Shown piece after piece: positions 7,965 to 16,628 of a stretch of 64,000 nt of DNA. Below the pieces are notes generated by a model. It saw only the letters and a list, made by a program, of their open reading frames with translations, was not told the origin of the DNA and did no database searches. Origin of the DNA: Burkholderiaceae bacterium (GTDB taxonomy: Bacteria; Pseudomonadota; Gammaproteobacteria; Burkholderiales; Burkholderiaceae_A); contig VERI01000001.1 in assembly GCA_018882785.1 (NCBI GenBank), forward strand, positions 310,001 through 374,000, read 5' to 3'. Made by a program: the position numbers and the translations under genes. Every line of letters begins with the position of its first letter. The stretch's first letter is position 1.

Positions 7965-9560
7965 ATGCAATACTCGTCAGACCTTCGAATGGTTGATTAT
8001 CAATTTGTGCGTGAGCGTCTGCTTCAACGAAAAGAGATTGCTCTCCTCGATATTCGAGAGGAGGCCATCCATGCGCAGGCCCACCCACTCTTTGCAGCGA
8101 ATTTTCCACTTACCCGCCTTGAGGTGGATGCCTTTGCAAAGTTACCCAATCAAGCAGTATGTGTGGTTACGATTGACAGTGGAGAGGGGCTTGCCGAGAT
8201 CGCTGCTAAACGGCTAATCGATCTTGGTTATTCCCAGGTATCGATCTTCCAAGGCGGGATCTCCGCGTGGGCTGCAGCCGGCGGAGAGTTATTCAAAGAT
8301 GTAAATGTGCCTAGTAAGAGCTTTGGAGAGTTCGTCGAGGCACACTGTCATACCCCCTCGCTATCGGCCGAGGAGGTGAAGGCACTATTGGATGCAGACG
8401 AGGATGTTGTAGTGGTCGATGTAAGAAGATACGATGAATTTCATACCATGAGTATTCCTAAAGCAATTAGTGTTCCTGGTGCTGAATTGGTTCTTCGTGT
8501 TCCAGAGTTAGCATATCGACCAAGTACACGGGTAATAGTGAACTGTGCAGGACGGACACGAAGCATTATCGGCACGCAGTCGCTGATAAATGCGGGCATT
8601 CCCAATCCGGTGAGCGCTTTAAGAAATGGAACGATTGGCTGGACTCTTGCTGGCCAGCAGCTCAACAGCGGATCATCAGCGCGTTTTCCTCAGGTCAGTG
8701 ATGAGACATGTCGTATCGCTCTTGGTCGCTCCCGTGCAGTTGCTGATCTGGCTGGCGTACTAAGAGTGAGTCTTCAAGAGGTGGCGCATTGGCGCTCAGA
8801 TAAATCTCGAACTACCTATCTTTTTGATCCTCGACCTTTAGAGGAATATTACGACGGGCACCTTCCTGGGTTTCGGTCCGCGCCAGGAGGGCAATTGGTA
8901 CAAGAGACGGAGATGTTTGCTCCAGTGCGAGGGGCCCGCATCGTTTTGGCGGACGTTCGGGGGGTTCGAGCAAACATGACGGCTTCTTGGCTTGCCCAGA
9001 TGGGTTGGGAGGTAGCTGTCATTGACTGCCTCGGCGAGGCTGATCTTACTGAGTGCGGAAAGTGGCCGGCGTTGTTACCTGATATTCCTCAAGTAGACTG
9101 GATTAATGCTGTAGATCTGGATCAGCAACTGAGAAGCTCTCATCCTCCTGTAGTTATCGATTTACGACCATATGCTCAATATATCGACGGCCATATTCCT
9201 GGCGCTTGGTTTGCCATACGTTCGGAATTTTTTGAAGCGATAAAAAAAATTCCTTATTCACACCAGATGGTACTTACAGCCACCGAGGAGCCAATCGCAT
9301 GCTTTGCGGCGAAGGAGATAACAGCCATGCGGTCTTGTCAGCTAAAAGTATTACGCGGAGGACTCGCCGCCTGGAAAGCAGCCGGGTGTCCGATAGAGTC
9401 CGGATCGAGTTACTTAGCGTCACCACCAATCGACCGTTATCGACGGCCATATGAAGGTACATCCGTTGCTCCAGCGGCGATGCAGGCTTATCTGGATTGG
9501 GAGTTTGGGTTAGTGGCGCAGTTAGAACGAGATGGTACCCATCATTTTCGAGTTATTTGA
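7965..9560 (+). CDS. Four-domain rhodanese-like protein
   Basis: This 531-residue cytoplasmic protein is built from four rhodanese-like repeats. Each is recognisable by its strand-Asp-Arg motif (ALLDIREE, VVVDVRRYDEF, YLFDPRPLEEYYDGHLPG, VVIDLRPYAQYIDGHIPG), and the first and last also by the GGxxAW motif. Only the second domain has an active-site cysteine (VNCAGRTRS, Cys at about residue 194). The matching loops of domains 1, 3 and 4 read VVTIDSGEG, VLADVRGVR and VLTATEEP and lack cysteine. The ATG at 7965 follows AGGAAGAG six bases upstream, which decides the start over the TTG at 7941. It lies 32 bases after the ATPase gene. The substrate is unknown; sulfur transfer is likely. Confidence 0.85.
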   Translation: MQYSSDLRMVDYQFVRERLLQRKEIALLDIREEAIHAQAHPLFAANFPLTRLEVDAFAKLPNQAVCVVTIDSGEGLAEIAAKRLIDLGYSQVSIFQGGISAWAAAGGELFKDVNVPSKSFGEFVEAHCHTPSLSAEEVKALLDADEDVVVVDVRRYDEFHTMSIPKAISVPGAELVLRVPELAYRPSTRVIVNCAGRTRSIIGTQSLINAGIPNPVSALRNGTIGWTLAGQQLNSGSSARFPQVSDETCRIALGRSRAVADLAGVLRVSLQEVAHWRSDKSRTTYLFDPRPLEEYYDGHLPGFRSAPGGQLVQETEMFAPVRGARIVLADVRGVRANMTASWLAQMGWEVAVIDCLGEADLTECGKWPALLPDIPQVDWINAVDLDQQLRSSHPPVVIDLRPYAQYIDGHIPGAWFAIRSEFFEAIKKIPYSHQMVLTATEEPIACFAAKEITAMRSCQLKVLRGGLAAWKAAGCPIESGSSYLASPPIDRYRRPYEGTSVAPAAMQAYLDWEFGLVAQLERDGTHHFRVI

Positions 9561-10465
9561 GTCGCGATCCAACTGTAGCCACTTACCATGAGAATTCCTG
9601 TCAGGACCAAGACTGCACCGGCAATAAAACTAAGTTCTAGAGGCTCGTCGAGTAGCCAAACTCCGAAGGCAACTCCAAAGAGTGGCGTTAGAAATGAAAA
9701 TATACCAAGCTGAGACGCCAGATAGTGGCGTAGAAGCCAGAACCAGGCGAGGTAACTTGCAAAGCAAACGATCACTGATTGAAAAAGCAGACTTCCCAGC
9801 GTAAGGCTAGTAAATTTAATCTCCGTTTGCTCAAGTATCACTGCAGCCATTAGTAAAAAAACAAAACCGGTCGCCAACTGATATAAGAGTGTCTGTGCTG
9901 CTGAAATGCGCGCAAGATGAGAGCATCGGACTGCCACGGTTGTTGCGCCCCAGGCAACACCAGCAGCCACCGCCATGAGATCCCCGATCAACAGATCCGA
10001 CATATTATTGATTTGTGTTGATTGAGTTCTACCGAGGAACGTGATTGCAATGCCGAAGAATGCGCATCCAATGCCTAACCATTGAAGCTTTTTAAGCCGC
10101 TCTGAAGGCATGAGCCAGTGAAGACCAAGTGCAGCAAAGATGGGCGCCGTATAAAGCAAAACTGCCATATGAGAGGCTGTCGTAAACCGTAGGCCTTCAC
10201 CCACCAGAAGAAATTCCAATGCGAAAAGGACACCCACGAGCAGCCCAGGCCGCCAGGTGCCATTTCTCAGGGTCAGTTGCTCCCGTCGTATCGCCATTAG
10301 CAGCGCGACCAGCATGGCCGCAAAACCCGACCGCAGAGCGATCTGCATCAATGGCGTGATGTCCGGCGCTGCGAGTTTTAAGACTACTTGTGTCAATCCC
10401 CAGATGACACAAAGCACCGTCATGAGCCCAATTGATGCCGGATCCAGGGGTTTTCGGCTATCCAT
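9542..10465 (-). CDS. EamA-family (DMT) transporter
   Basis: This is a 307-residue inner-membrane protein with about ten hydrophobic helices arranged as two EamA repeats (residues about 10-145 and 160-300). Conserved features include the N-terminal VLCVIWGLTQVVLKLAAPDI, the first-repeat FTTASHMAVLLYTAPIFAAL and the second-repeat LTPLFGVAFGVWLLDEPLEL. Members export amino acids or metabolites; no substrate can be deduced here. Its 3' end overlaps the end of the rhodanese gene by 19 bases on the other strand. It is divergent from the phasin gene, with about 160 bases between. Confidence 0.85.
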   Translation of the reverse strand: MDSRKPLDPASIGLMTVLCVIWGLTQVVLKLAAPDITPLMQIALRSGFAAMLVALLMAIRREQLTLRNGTWRPGLLVGVLFALEFLLVGEGLRFTTASHMAVLLYTAPIFAALGLHWLMPSERLKKLQWLGIGCAFFGIAITFLGRTQSTQINNMSDLLIGDLMAVAAGVAWGATTVAVRCSHLARISAAQTLLYQLATGFVFLLMAAVILEQTEIKFTSLTLGSLLFQSVIVCFASYLAWFWLLRHYLASQLGIFSFLTPLFGVAFGVWLLDEPLELSFIAGAVLVLTGILMVSGYSWIATQITRK

Positions 10466-10625
10466 TGGCGGTATCTGATATGTACAAATCTGGCCCTACA
10501 AGGAAAAAGTTAAATCTAGGCTGATCCAATTCACACCTTGGTTGTGTATTACGAAAATCTCCGGGAGTCTACGCTCACGCCTAGGCATTTACATTCTACC
10601 GAATACTTAATTCTTGGAGATTCAG

Positions 10626-11162
10626 ATGACAGATCAAACCCTGCAGATCAGCGATAGCGTTCTTAAACCGGCGGTGCAAAACCTTATGGACGTCTCTGCA
10701 GCGAGCTTGAAGGGACTTGAAAAAATGGCGCATCTCCAAATGAAAATTGCCCGAAACGCAGTTCAGCATGGCGCTGATTGCGCAAAAGCGCTCTCAACAG
10801 CCAAGGGCCCACAAGACCTAGCTAAGCTACAAGCCTCCTGGATTAATTTCTCTATGGAGAGTCTAACCTCTCTTAGCAGTGCTGCATGTGGCATTGGAAT
10901 TGAGACTGCAAAGGCTTGGTCCAAGGTCAGTGAATCACAGATGTCAGAACTTGGTCAGCGGGTCCATAATGCAATTGAGCAATTCGCAAAATACGCGCCA
11001 GCTGGTTCAGAAAGTGGGGTTGCGCTCGCCCGATCTGCGTGGACAGTAGCCGGTCAGGCGTATGAAACGGCAAGCAAGGCTACCCGTCAGGCGATTGCGG
11101 CCGCGGAGCGAAATGTTGAGTCAGTGGAAAAAACCAGCCTAAACCTAGTTAAATCTGCCTAA
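10626..11162 (+). CDS. phaP: Phasin family protein
   Basis: This 178-residue, alpha-helical, Ala- and Lys-rich protein is a phasin, which coats polyhydroxyalkanoate granules in the cytoplasm. The pattern is that of the betaproteobacterial family: VQNLMDVSAASLKGLEKMAH near the N-terminus, a middle segment PQDLAKLQASW, and an Ala-rich C-terminal helix with SKATRQAIAAAERN. The ATG at 10626 follows GGAGA by five bases, so it is preferred over the TTG at 10614. It stands alone on the plus strand, and no PHA synthase is in the window. Its stop codon abuts that of the convergent gene. Confidence 0.85.
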   Translation: MTDQTLQISDSVLKPAVQNLMDVSAASLKGLEKMAHLQMKIARNAVQHGADCAKALSTAKGPQDLAKLQASWINFSMESLTSLSSAACGIGIETAKAWSKVSESQMSELGQRVHNAIEQFAKYAPAGSESGVALARSAWTVAGQAYETASKATRQAIAAAERNVESVEKTSLNLVKSA

Positions 11163-11585
11163 TCAGATCTGTGTTTTCTTCTCAGGCTGCCGATATTGGC
11201 TGCACATAATATCGTAGAGACGTTCCGTGGCCGAGTTAACGGTAATTGTCCGGGCGTCCTGCGGAAAGCGAGGATTTAGTAAGTATTGGCCCTCGCCGAA
11301 AAACTTCGAGAAAATTGATGCTGACTCAATTTTAAATAGTTTTTTCTTGCAGTCTACGGTCCGCGTTAGCGTCATAGATCGATACCAAAGTCGCTCGTAA
11401 CGCATCACAGATTCATAGTTGGTCACTGTCTGAAATCTGACTGTTGAATCACCGAGAGGTCGAACGGAACTCAGGTTGATGTAAATCTCATAATTCGGCC
11501 CTTTGTCAAAGGTCGACCAGGGTGACGCAGCAGCAGGTAAGGTTAGGCCAAGAGAAACTGCAGCGAGCAGAAGGTGCGACCTCAT
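11163..11585 (-). CDS. Exported hypothetical protein resembling surface-adhesin protein E
   Basis: This 140-residue protein has a clear signal peptide (MRSHLLLAAVSLGLTLPAAA, cleaved before SPWSTF). The mature part has a tyrosine-rich strand pattern with NYESVMRYERLWYRSMTLTR and two cysteines (TVDCKKKLF, DIMCSQY). It resembles small periplasmic or surface proteins annotated as surface-adhesin protein E in betaproteobacteria, whose function in most species is unknown. It stands alone on the minus strand between the phasin and the ketopantoate-reductase-like gene. It is probably a real gene; no function is assigned. Confidence 0.7.
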   Translation of the reverse strand: MRSHLLLAAVSLGLTLPAAASPWSTFDKGPNYEIYINLSSVRPLGDSTVRFQTVTNYESVMRYERLWYRSMTLTRTVDCKKKLFKIESASIFSKFFGEGQYLLNPRFPQDARTITVNSATERLYDIMCSQYRQPEKKTQI

Positions 11586-11645
11586 GGCAAACTCCTATTT
11601 GTCAAGAACCGGCCGATTATAAATCGACCAAAGACGGGGAGGGCT

Positions 11646-12599
11646 ATGTTTCCGAAAAAACCTGCGGTGGCTGTTGTTGGGGCGGGTGCGGTAGGGTGCT
11701 TTTTTGGCGGACTTCTTGCAAAGGCAGGGCTGTCCGTAACGCTCATTGCCCGCCCCGCCCATGTTCAGGCAATCAGAAAGGACGGGCTATTCATCGATTC
11801 TCAAGGTTTTAAGGGATCTATTCCTGTTAACGCCACGGAGTCGATAGCCGATATTGCAGATGCACAGATAGTCTTGCTGTCGGTCAAGTCTACGGACACG
11901 AATTTCACTGCAAAGATGATGGCGCCTTATCTGCACCCAGATGCCCGGATTCTTAGCCTTCAAAATGGCGTCGATAACTGCTATCGGCTTCGACAGGAGA
12001 TTGACCGTCCAGCATATCCCGCGGTTGTCTATGTGGCTGTGGGAATGGATGGCCCCGGCAGAGTCAAGCATTTTGGCCGTGGAGAGCTGGTGATTGGGGA
12101 GCCTGACACACCAGGAGATGAAGCTGCTGTTGCAGATTTAAAGAATATTGCCAACGTATTTGAAGCCGCTGGAATTCCCTGCAATGTATCCTTAGAAATC
12201 AAGAAGGCGCTCTGGATGAAGTTTCTGGTCAACTGTACCTACAACGCAATATCAGCGATCGGTCAAATTGAATACGGTTGTATGACTCAAACTCCCGAAA
12301 TCAGGCAGTTAATTGAGCGACTTACGGATGAATTTCTTAGCGTAGCACTTGCAGAAGACGTGAATATAAGCCGGCAAGAGGCGATGTCAGCGAATCATTC
12401 AATCGCGGTAACGATGCCCGGTCAGCGCTCATCAACTGCCCAAGATCTCGTAAGAGGAAAGCTGACAGAAATTAATTTTTTAAATGGTTATATTGTTGAA
12501 CGTGCGAGATATCACAGCTTAAACGTTCCAAGTCATCAGGCTGTATATGCTCTCGTGAAAATGATTGAGCAACATCTAGTCGCCAAAGCGATTAAATAA
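11646..12599 (+). CDS. Ketopantoate reductase family oxidoreductase (PanE/ApbA-like)
   Basis: This 317-residue cytoplasmic NADPH-dependent oxidoreductase starts with VAVVGAGAVGCFFGGLLAKA, the Rossmann nucleotide-binding motif. The substrate-binding half contains IKKALWMKFLVNCTYNAISA, with the lysine and asparagine typical of the PanE/ApbA fold, and the C-terminal domain has VRGKLTEINFLNGYIVERA. True PanE makes pantoate for coenzyme A synthesis, but many paralogues act on other 2-oxo acids, so no symbol is given. GGGGAGGG just upstream supports the ATG at 11646. It is a single-gene unit followed by a hairpin shared with the convergent hydrolase gene. Confidence 0.85.
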   Translation: MFPKKPAVAVVGAGAVGCFFGGLLAKAGLSVTLIARPAHVQAIRKDGLFIDSQGFKGSIPVNATESIADIADAQIVLLSVKSTDTNFTAKMMAPYLHPDARILSLQNGVDNCYRLRQEIDRPAYPAVVYVAVGMDGPGRVKHFGRGELVIGEPDTPGDEAAVADLKNIANVFEAAGIPCNVSLEIKKALWMKFLVNCTYNAISAIGQIEYGCMTQTPEIRQLIERLTDEFLSVALAEDVNISRQEAMSANHSIAVTMPGQRSSTAQDLVRGKLTEINFLNGYIVERARYHSLNVPSHQAVYALVKMIEQHLVAKAIK

Positions 12600-12600
12600 A

Positions 12601-12628
12601 GGGTTCCGATCGCAAAGAATCGGAACCC
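12601..12628 (-). terminator. Hairpin terminator between convergent genes
   Basis: Perfect ten-base arms (12601-12610 and 12619-12628) enclose an eight-base loop. Read on the minus strand the hairpin is followed by TTTATTTAAT, so it fits best as the Rho-independent terminator of the serine hydrolase gene that stops at 12636. It may also act on the plus-strand gene that stops at 12599, though no T-run follows in that direction. Confidence 0.75.
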
Positions 12629-12635
12629 CACTGTA

Positions 12636-13970
12636 TTACTGAGTAATCGCCTGGCTAACTAGGTTTTTCATTGAGCGCCGATAGTGGGCTCGAGATGGTC
12701 CTGACTGCTGAGTCATGAGAACGACGGCCAGTTTCTGTGCGGGATCTACCCAGAAAAATGTGCCTGCATAGCCAGCCCACATGAATTCACCAATGGATCC
12801 GTGAACGCCAGCCAATCCCGCCTTTTCCCGAACTAGAAATCCAAGGCCGAACGAATACCCTTCGGAAGTGCCAAGCAGCAGACCGCCAGGTGTCGCGGGA
12901 TTTGACCGGCGGTCCCCGAGATGGTCAGAGGCCATCAGCTTGATTGTCGTTGGACTTAGCACGCGTGCACCTTCCAGGGAACCGCCATTGAGGAGCATTT
13001 GAGCGAATCGCAAATAATCCGTTGTTGTTGATACCGCACCAGCACCTCCTGAGTCGTTCTTAGGCGGAGCTGAAATATCAATTAGAGGGAATTTTTGCTT
13101 CGTCCAAGGGTCTGTTTCAAATGGCTCTGCGACTCTCTTCATTTGCGCGGCAGGGACATGAAATCCACTATCGCCCATCTTCAGAGGCTTGAACAGTCGC
13201 TCCTGGAGAAACTCGGAAAGTGTTTTCTTTGATGCGGCTTCAACGACTCGGCCCAGAATATCGGATGCTAGGCTGTATTCCCAAACGGTTCCTGGCTGGT
13301 GTATCAGAGGTGCCTTAGCGACAGCAGACACCTGCTCAGCAGGCGTAACATCCCGCGAGTCAAAGTCAATCTTCCCTGGTTTGTAAGCACCCGCTGCCTG
13401 ATAGGCCTGACGCGCTTGCTCATTGGGAGTAATTTCTCCATACCCGAGCCCGGCGGTATGCCGAAGGAGATCTTGAACTGTAATAGGCCGCTGGGCTGCA
13501 ACAAGTTCATAGGTTGTCTTCCCATCTGGGCCTTTTGAACCAACACTCACTTTCATGGTTGCGAACTCGGGCAGCCACTTTGAAATTGGATCTGTTAATT
13601 GCAGGGTTCCGTCTTCAACAAGTTGCATCGCCGCTACGGATACAAGCGGTTTGGTCATCGAATATATTCGAAAAATTGCATCCTTCGGCATTCCTGCTGG
13701 TGTGGCCGGATTCTGTTTTCCGAATGATTCATACATCACAAGTTTTCCGTTTCGGGCGATCGCTATTACACCTCCTGGTAGTCTTCCCGCCTTGACCTCC
13801 CCATCAAAAAAACTTTTTACTTTCTGGAGTCGGGCGGAGGACATACCTACATCCTCTGGCTTCGCCTTGGGGAGTGCATCTGCGGCATTTACTACGGCAG
13901 AAAAGGCGATAAAAAGTGATGCCGCTAATCCTTTTGTTATTAGAAGATTAACTGACTTATGGGGCTTCAT
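12636..13970 (-). CDS. Exported serine hydrolase, beta-lactamase/family VIII esterase-like
   Basis: This 444-residue protein has an N-terminal signal peptide (hydrophobic residues about 8-30, ending VNAADA) and a class C beta-lactamase-like domain. The SxxK motif is SMTK at residues 104-107, and the second catalytic motif is the tyrosine of WEYSLASDILGRVVEAA at about residue 232. The C-terminal motif region HGSIGEFMWAGYAGTFFWVD is also typical. Such enzymes hydrolyse esters or D-amino-acid-containing substrates in the periplasm; a true antibiotic lactamase is less likely given the EstB-like pattern. It is transcribed alone and has its own terminator. Confidence 0.85.
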   Translation of the reverse strand: MKPHKSVNLLITKGLAASLFIAFSAVVNAADALPKAKPEDVGMSSARLQKVKSFFDGEVKAGRLPGGVIAIARNGKLVMYESFGKQNPATPAGMPKDAIFRIYSMTKPLVSVAAMQLVEDGTLQLTDPISKWLPEFATMKVSVGSKGPDGKTTYELVAAQRPITVQDLLRHTAGLGYGEITPNEQARQAYQAAGAYKPGKIDFDSRDVTPAEQVSAVAKAPLIHQPGTVWEYSLASDILGRVVEAASKKTLSEFLQERLFKPLKMGDSGFHVPAAQMKRVAEPFETDPWTKQKFPLIDISAPPKNDSGGAGAVSTTTDYLRFAQMLLNGGSLEGARVLSPTTIKLMASDHLGDRRSNPATPGGLLLGTSEGYSFGLGFLVREKAGLAGVHGSIGEFMWAGYAGTFFWVDPAQKLAVVLMTQQSGPSRAHYRRSMKNLVSQAITQ

Positions 13971-14217
13971 TGCTTCTCCTCGGTTAAGTAAAATTGTTAT
14001 TCTCGTTTTCGGGTGGTATGAACTGGCGTGTCTCAGGCGTATTAATTAGTTGCATATAGCCATTGGCAGACAAAAAACATTCAATCGTAGCGCCACTATT
14101 TTAGTCGCTAGAAAAAATCGCGCATACCTGGACTTTTGAGCGATTTGCTGCACTGCGGGCTTGTCGGCAAAGAAATAGCGGCGTACCTTCCACTGGCCAA
14201 TACTATGGGAGATAGAC

Positions 14218-15012
14218 GTGTGCAGGTGGGTTGCCTATGCCGGTCCAGATATTTTTCTCGAGGATCTTATTTTTCACCAGGATAATTCAATTATTCATCA
14301 GAGCTTATCTGCAAAGCATTCCGAATGGGTGACGAATGGTGATGGATTTGGTGTGGCTTGGTATGGGAAGCGGACCTCCCCGGGGCTTTTCAAGGATATC
14401 TTGCCAGCCTGGAACGATAGTAACTTGCGTTCCATTGCTGCGCAGATTCAGTCCAGGCTATTTTTTGCTCATGTCCGGGCATCGACTGGAACAGCGGTGA
14501 CGCGCACTAACTGCCACCCATTCACCTATAAAAACTGGACACTAATGCATAACGGGAAAATTGGTAACTGGTCCGAATGCAGGAAAGATATCGAGTCACT
14601 GATTGATCGAGGGCTTTATCATCATCGACAGGGCACCACGGACAGTGAAGCGCTTTTTCTGATTGCCTTAAGTAAAGGTTTGGCCGAAGATCCACGGCGT
14701 GCAATGGAGAGTACCTTTAGAGAGGTGCTTAGTGTCATGTCTTATCATGACGCGGAAGAGCCTCTGCGAGTATCACTTGCGGTGACAGATGGCCAAGAGG
14801 TTTGGGCGTTTAGACTATCGAGCGACGGACAATCACCATCACTTTTTTATGGCGCCCCATCTACCCGGGGCGAACGCACCGAGTCAGGTTATATCCATAC
14901 AATCGCCTCGGAGCCCTCTGATTTTCACGCGGATCACTGGCAGGCGGTTCCTGAAGCATCCGGCCTGCATTGGCGGGCGGGACGTGTTGAGGCATTTTCT
15001 TTGCATGTCTAA
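14218..15012 (+). CDS. yafJ: Class II glutamine amidotransferase, YafJ-like
   Basis: This 264-residue protein begins MCRWVAYAGPDIFLEDLIF. The cysteine at position 2 is the nucleophile of class II (Ntn) glutaminase domains once the start residue is removed. Other family signatures are GDGFGVAWYG, FFAHVRASTGTAVTRTNCHP, FTYKNWTLMHNGKIGNW and the middle GTTDSEALFLIAL. The GTG start at 14218 is preceded by GGGAGA, and it is required to put Cys at position 2. The partner or acceptor substrate of YafJ-type proteins is not known. The gene ends one base before the convergent TlpA-like gene. Confidence 0.85.
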   Translation: MCRWVAYAGPDIFLEDLIFHQDNSIIHQSLSAKHSEWVTNGDGFGVAWYGKRTSPGLFKDILPAWNDSNLRSIAAQIQSRLFFAHVRASTGTAVTRTNCHPFTYKNWTLMHNGKIGNWSECRKDIESLIDRGLYHHRQGTTDSEALFLIALSKGLAEDPRRAMESTFREVLSVMSYHDAEEPLRVSLAVTDGQEVWAFRLSSDGQSPSLFYGAPSTRGERTESGYIHTIASEPSDFHADHWQAVPEASGLHWRAGRVEAFSLHV

Positions 15013-15013
15013 C

Positions 15014-15535
15014 TTACAGAAAACGAGTGATCTCGCGAATATCTTCCTCCATTAGTTCGCGTATCTCGATCATGACCAGTTTCCCGGTTCGATCAATCAC
15101 GAAAAGCTGGGGTAGCCCTTTGCGTTGCTGATAAATCGCAGTCCAGGCCTCATTGGCCATGGCCGCCTTGAATGCGTAACCCCCTTTTCGCATATATGCC
15201 AGGGCAGCTTCTTTCGTCTTGTCTAGGCTAACGGTGATGACGTCAAGCCCGCGCGACTGATGGTCGCGATAAAACCGATCCAAAATCGGATTTTGTCTCG
15301 CGCAGAATGGACACCATGCGGCCCAGAATTCTAAGACAATCACCTTTCCCCGTAGCGCGCCCCAGTCTACGAGGGTCCCATCGAACAGTGTGAGCGGCGG
15401 AGGCGTGACCTGCTGGCCGATACTCCAGCGGAGTGCTTGTGAAAATCCCTTGGGGTGTACTGCCAGACTCAGCAGCCCAACGATGACCTGTCGGCGAGAT
15501 CTAGGATCCCGTCCACGGATCGTAAATGATGCCAT
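15014..15535 (-). CDS. TlpA/ResA-like thioredoxin-fold protein, probably exported
   Basis: This thioredoxin-fold protein of about 173 residues has the redox motif FWAAWCPFCAR (CPFC at about 75-78), followed by a TlpA-like fold with DVITVSLDK and the cis-proline region GLPQLFVIDRTGKLV. It probably works as a thiol-disulfide reductase in the periplasm. The N-terminus from the ATG at 15535 reads MASFTIRGRDPRSRRQVIVG, a twin-arginine-like pattern before a short hydrophobic stretch, so Tat export is possible. The frame extends further upstream but overlaps the cyclophilin gene, which itself ends at 15501. The exact start is uncertain. Confidence 0.7.
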   Translation of the reverse strand: MASFTIRGRDPRSRRQVIVGLLSLAVHPKGFSQALRWSIGQQVTPPPLTLFDGTLVDWGALRGKVIVLEFWAAWCPFCARQNPILDRFYRDHQSRGLDVITVSLDKTKEAALAYMRKGGYAFKAAMANEAWTAIYQQRKGLPQLFVIDRTGKLVMIEIRELMEEDIREITRFL

Positions 15536-16613
15536 TAGCGATGAGCTGGACCACATTTGCCTGATTTTCCGGGGACTCAGAGAAATCCGCCAGTACTTTT
15601 TGCCAGGTTTTTTCGGGATTATTCTCGAGTTGATCGATCCACCAGGCATAGCCACCTGCGTCGGGACTCCGATCCAGTACATTTTGGTAGACCTTGGTCA
15701 GAAACTCGCCATTGGTGGGCTTATTGCCGTATAAAGATCGAAACTCTGCAGAGTCGATAAATCGGGCGGCGACCTCGACGGTATTCAGACCTTGATCCAT
15801 GCGGGCAATCCAATATCCTAGCCCCACGGTGTCGCCTGCCATTGGGTCACGGTCAAAAGCTGCTTTATAGATACGATAAGCCTGGCCTGCATTTCCGCTA
15901 AGGTCAAGCGCGATCGCTTTGTCGCTCAGAAGCACGCGGTCATAGCCGATGAGCTTGGCAATCGAGTAGCCTGCCGTCCCTGCGACCGCCCAGCCACCAT
16001 CGCTCATTTTTTTCAGACGTACCTGTGAGACGGTGAAATCAAGCCGTGCCTGATTGATTCCTGCACCGGCGATGTATTCCGGTAGCGTGATAAAGCGATC
16101 AGCTCCAGCAGATAACTGTACATCGCTGATAAACACGGAAGTGGTTGGAACATTCTCGAAACCGCTATTTGATGCTACAGGTACTTTCGCAATAGCGTCT
16201 ACAACACTGATTCCGGCTGTAACTTGGCCGAATACAGCATATCCAGGCTGCTGCGCGCTCTGATAGTTGAGCCCCGTATTGTCCGATAAATTAATAAAAA
16301 ATTGAGAGGTCGCGGTGTCGGGCTGATCCGTTCTGGCAAACCCGAGGGTTCCCCGAAGGTTCGACAGTCCGTTATTAGACTCCAGCGGAATAGCGGCACG
16401 CTGGGCGCCAATCTTGGCGACTCCTTGGGTATTGAATAGTCCCGCTTGAATGACAAAGTTACTGACAACGCGATGAAAAAGGACGTTGTCATAGAAATCA
16501 TCAAAGGCATAGAGCAGGAAATTACTGACAGACTTGGGTGATTTCTCGGGGAAAAGCTCGAGCTGGATATCACCAAAATTTGTCTTTAAAAGGACAGATG
16601 GATTTGTGCTCAT
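15501..16613 (-). CDS. Cyclophilin-type peptidyl-prolyl isomerase fused to DUF4214
   Basis: This 370-residue protein has two parts. Residues 1-170 are a bacterial cyclophilin with the catalytic arginine in FHRVVSNFVIQAG (Arg about 48), GTLGFARTDQPDTATSQFFI with Gln about 104, and a C-terminal AVFGQVTAGISVVDAIA. Residues about 225-360 contain DRVLLSDKAIALDL followed by a DUF4214 domain (AGQAYRIYKAAFDRDP, VYQNVLDRSPDAGGYAWWID). DUF4214 is typical of large secreted surface proteins. No signal peptide is visible, so the location is unclear; secretion through a C-terminal signal is conceivable. The cyclophilin part should catalyse proline isomerisation. Confidence 0.85.
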   Translation of the reverse strand: MSTNPSVLLKTNFGDIQLELFPEKSPKSVSNFLLYAFDDFYDNVLFHRVVSNFVIQAGLFNTQGVAKIGAQRAAIPLESNNGLSNLRGTLGFARTDQPDTATSQFFINLSDNTGLNYQSAQQPGYAVFGQVTAGISVVDAIAKVPVASNSGFENVPTTSVFISDVQLSAGADRFITLPEYIAGAGINQARLDFTVSQVRLKKMSDGGWAVAGTAGYSIAKLIGYDRVLLSDKAIALDLSGNAGQAYRIYKAAFDRDPMAGDTVGLGYWIARMDQGLNTVEVAARFIDSAEFRSLYGNKPTNGEFLTKVYQNVLDRSPDAGGYAWWIDQLENNPEKTWQKVLADFSESPENQANVVQLIANGIIYDPWTGS

Positions 16614-16628
16614 TTTGATGAAGCCGAT

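Noticed and set aside
14161..14189. Weak promoter-like TTGTCG-N17-TACCTT before the YafJ-like gene
   Set aside because: Spacing is right, but the -10 box matches the consensus at only three of six positions, too little to support a call.
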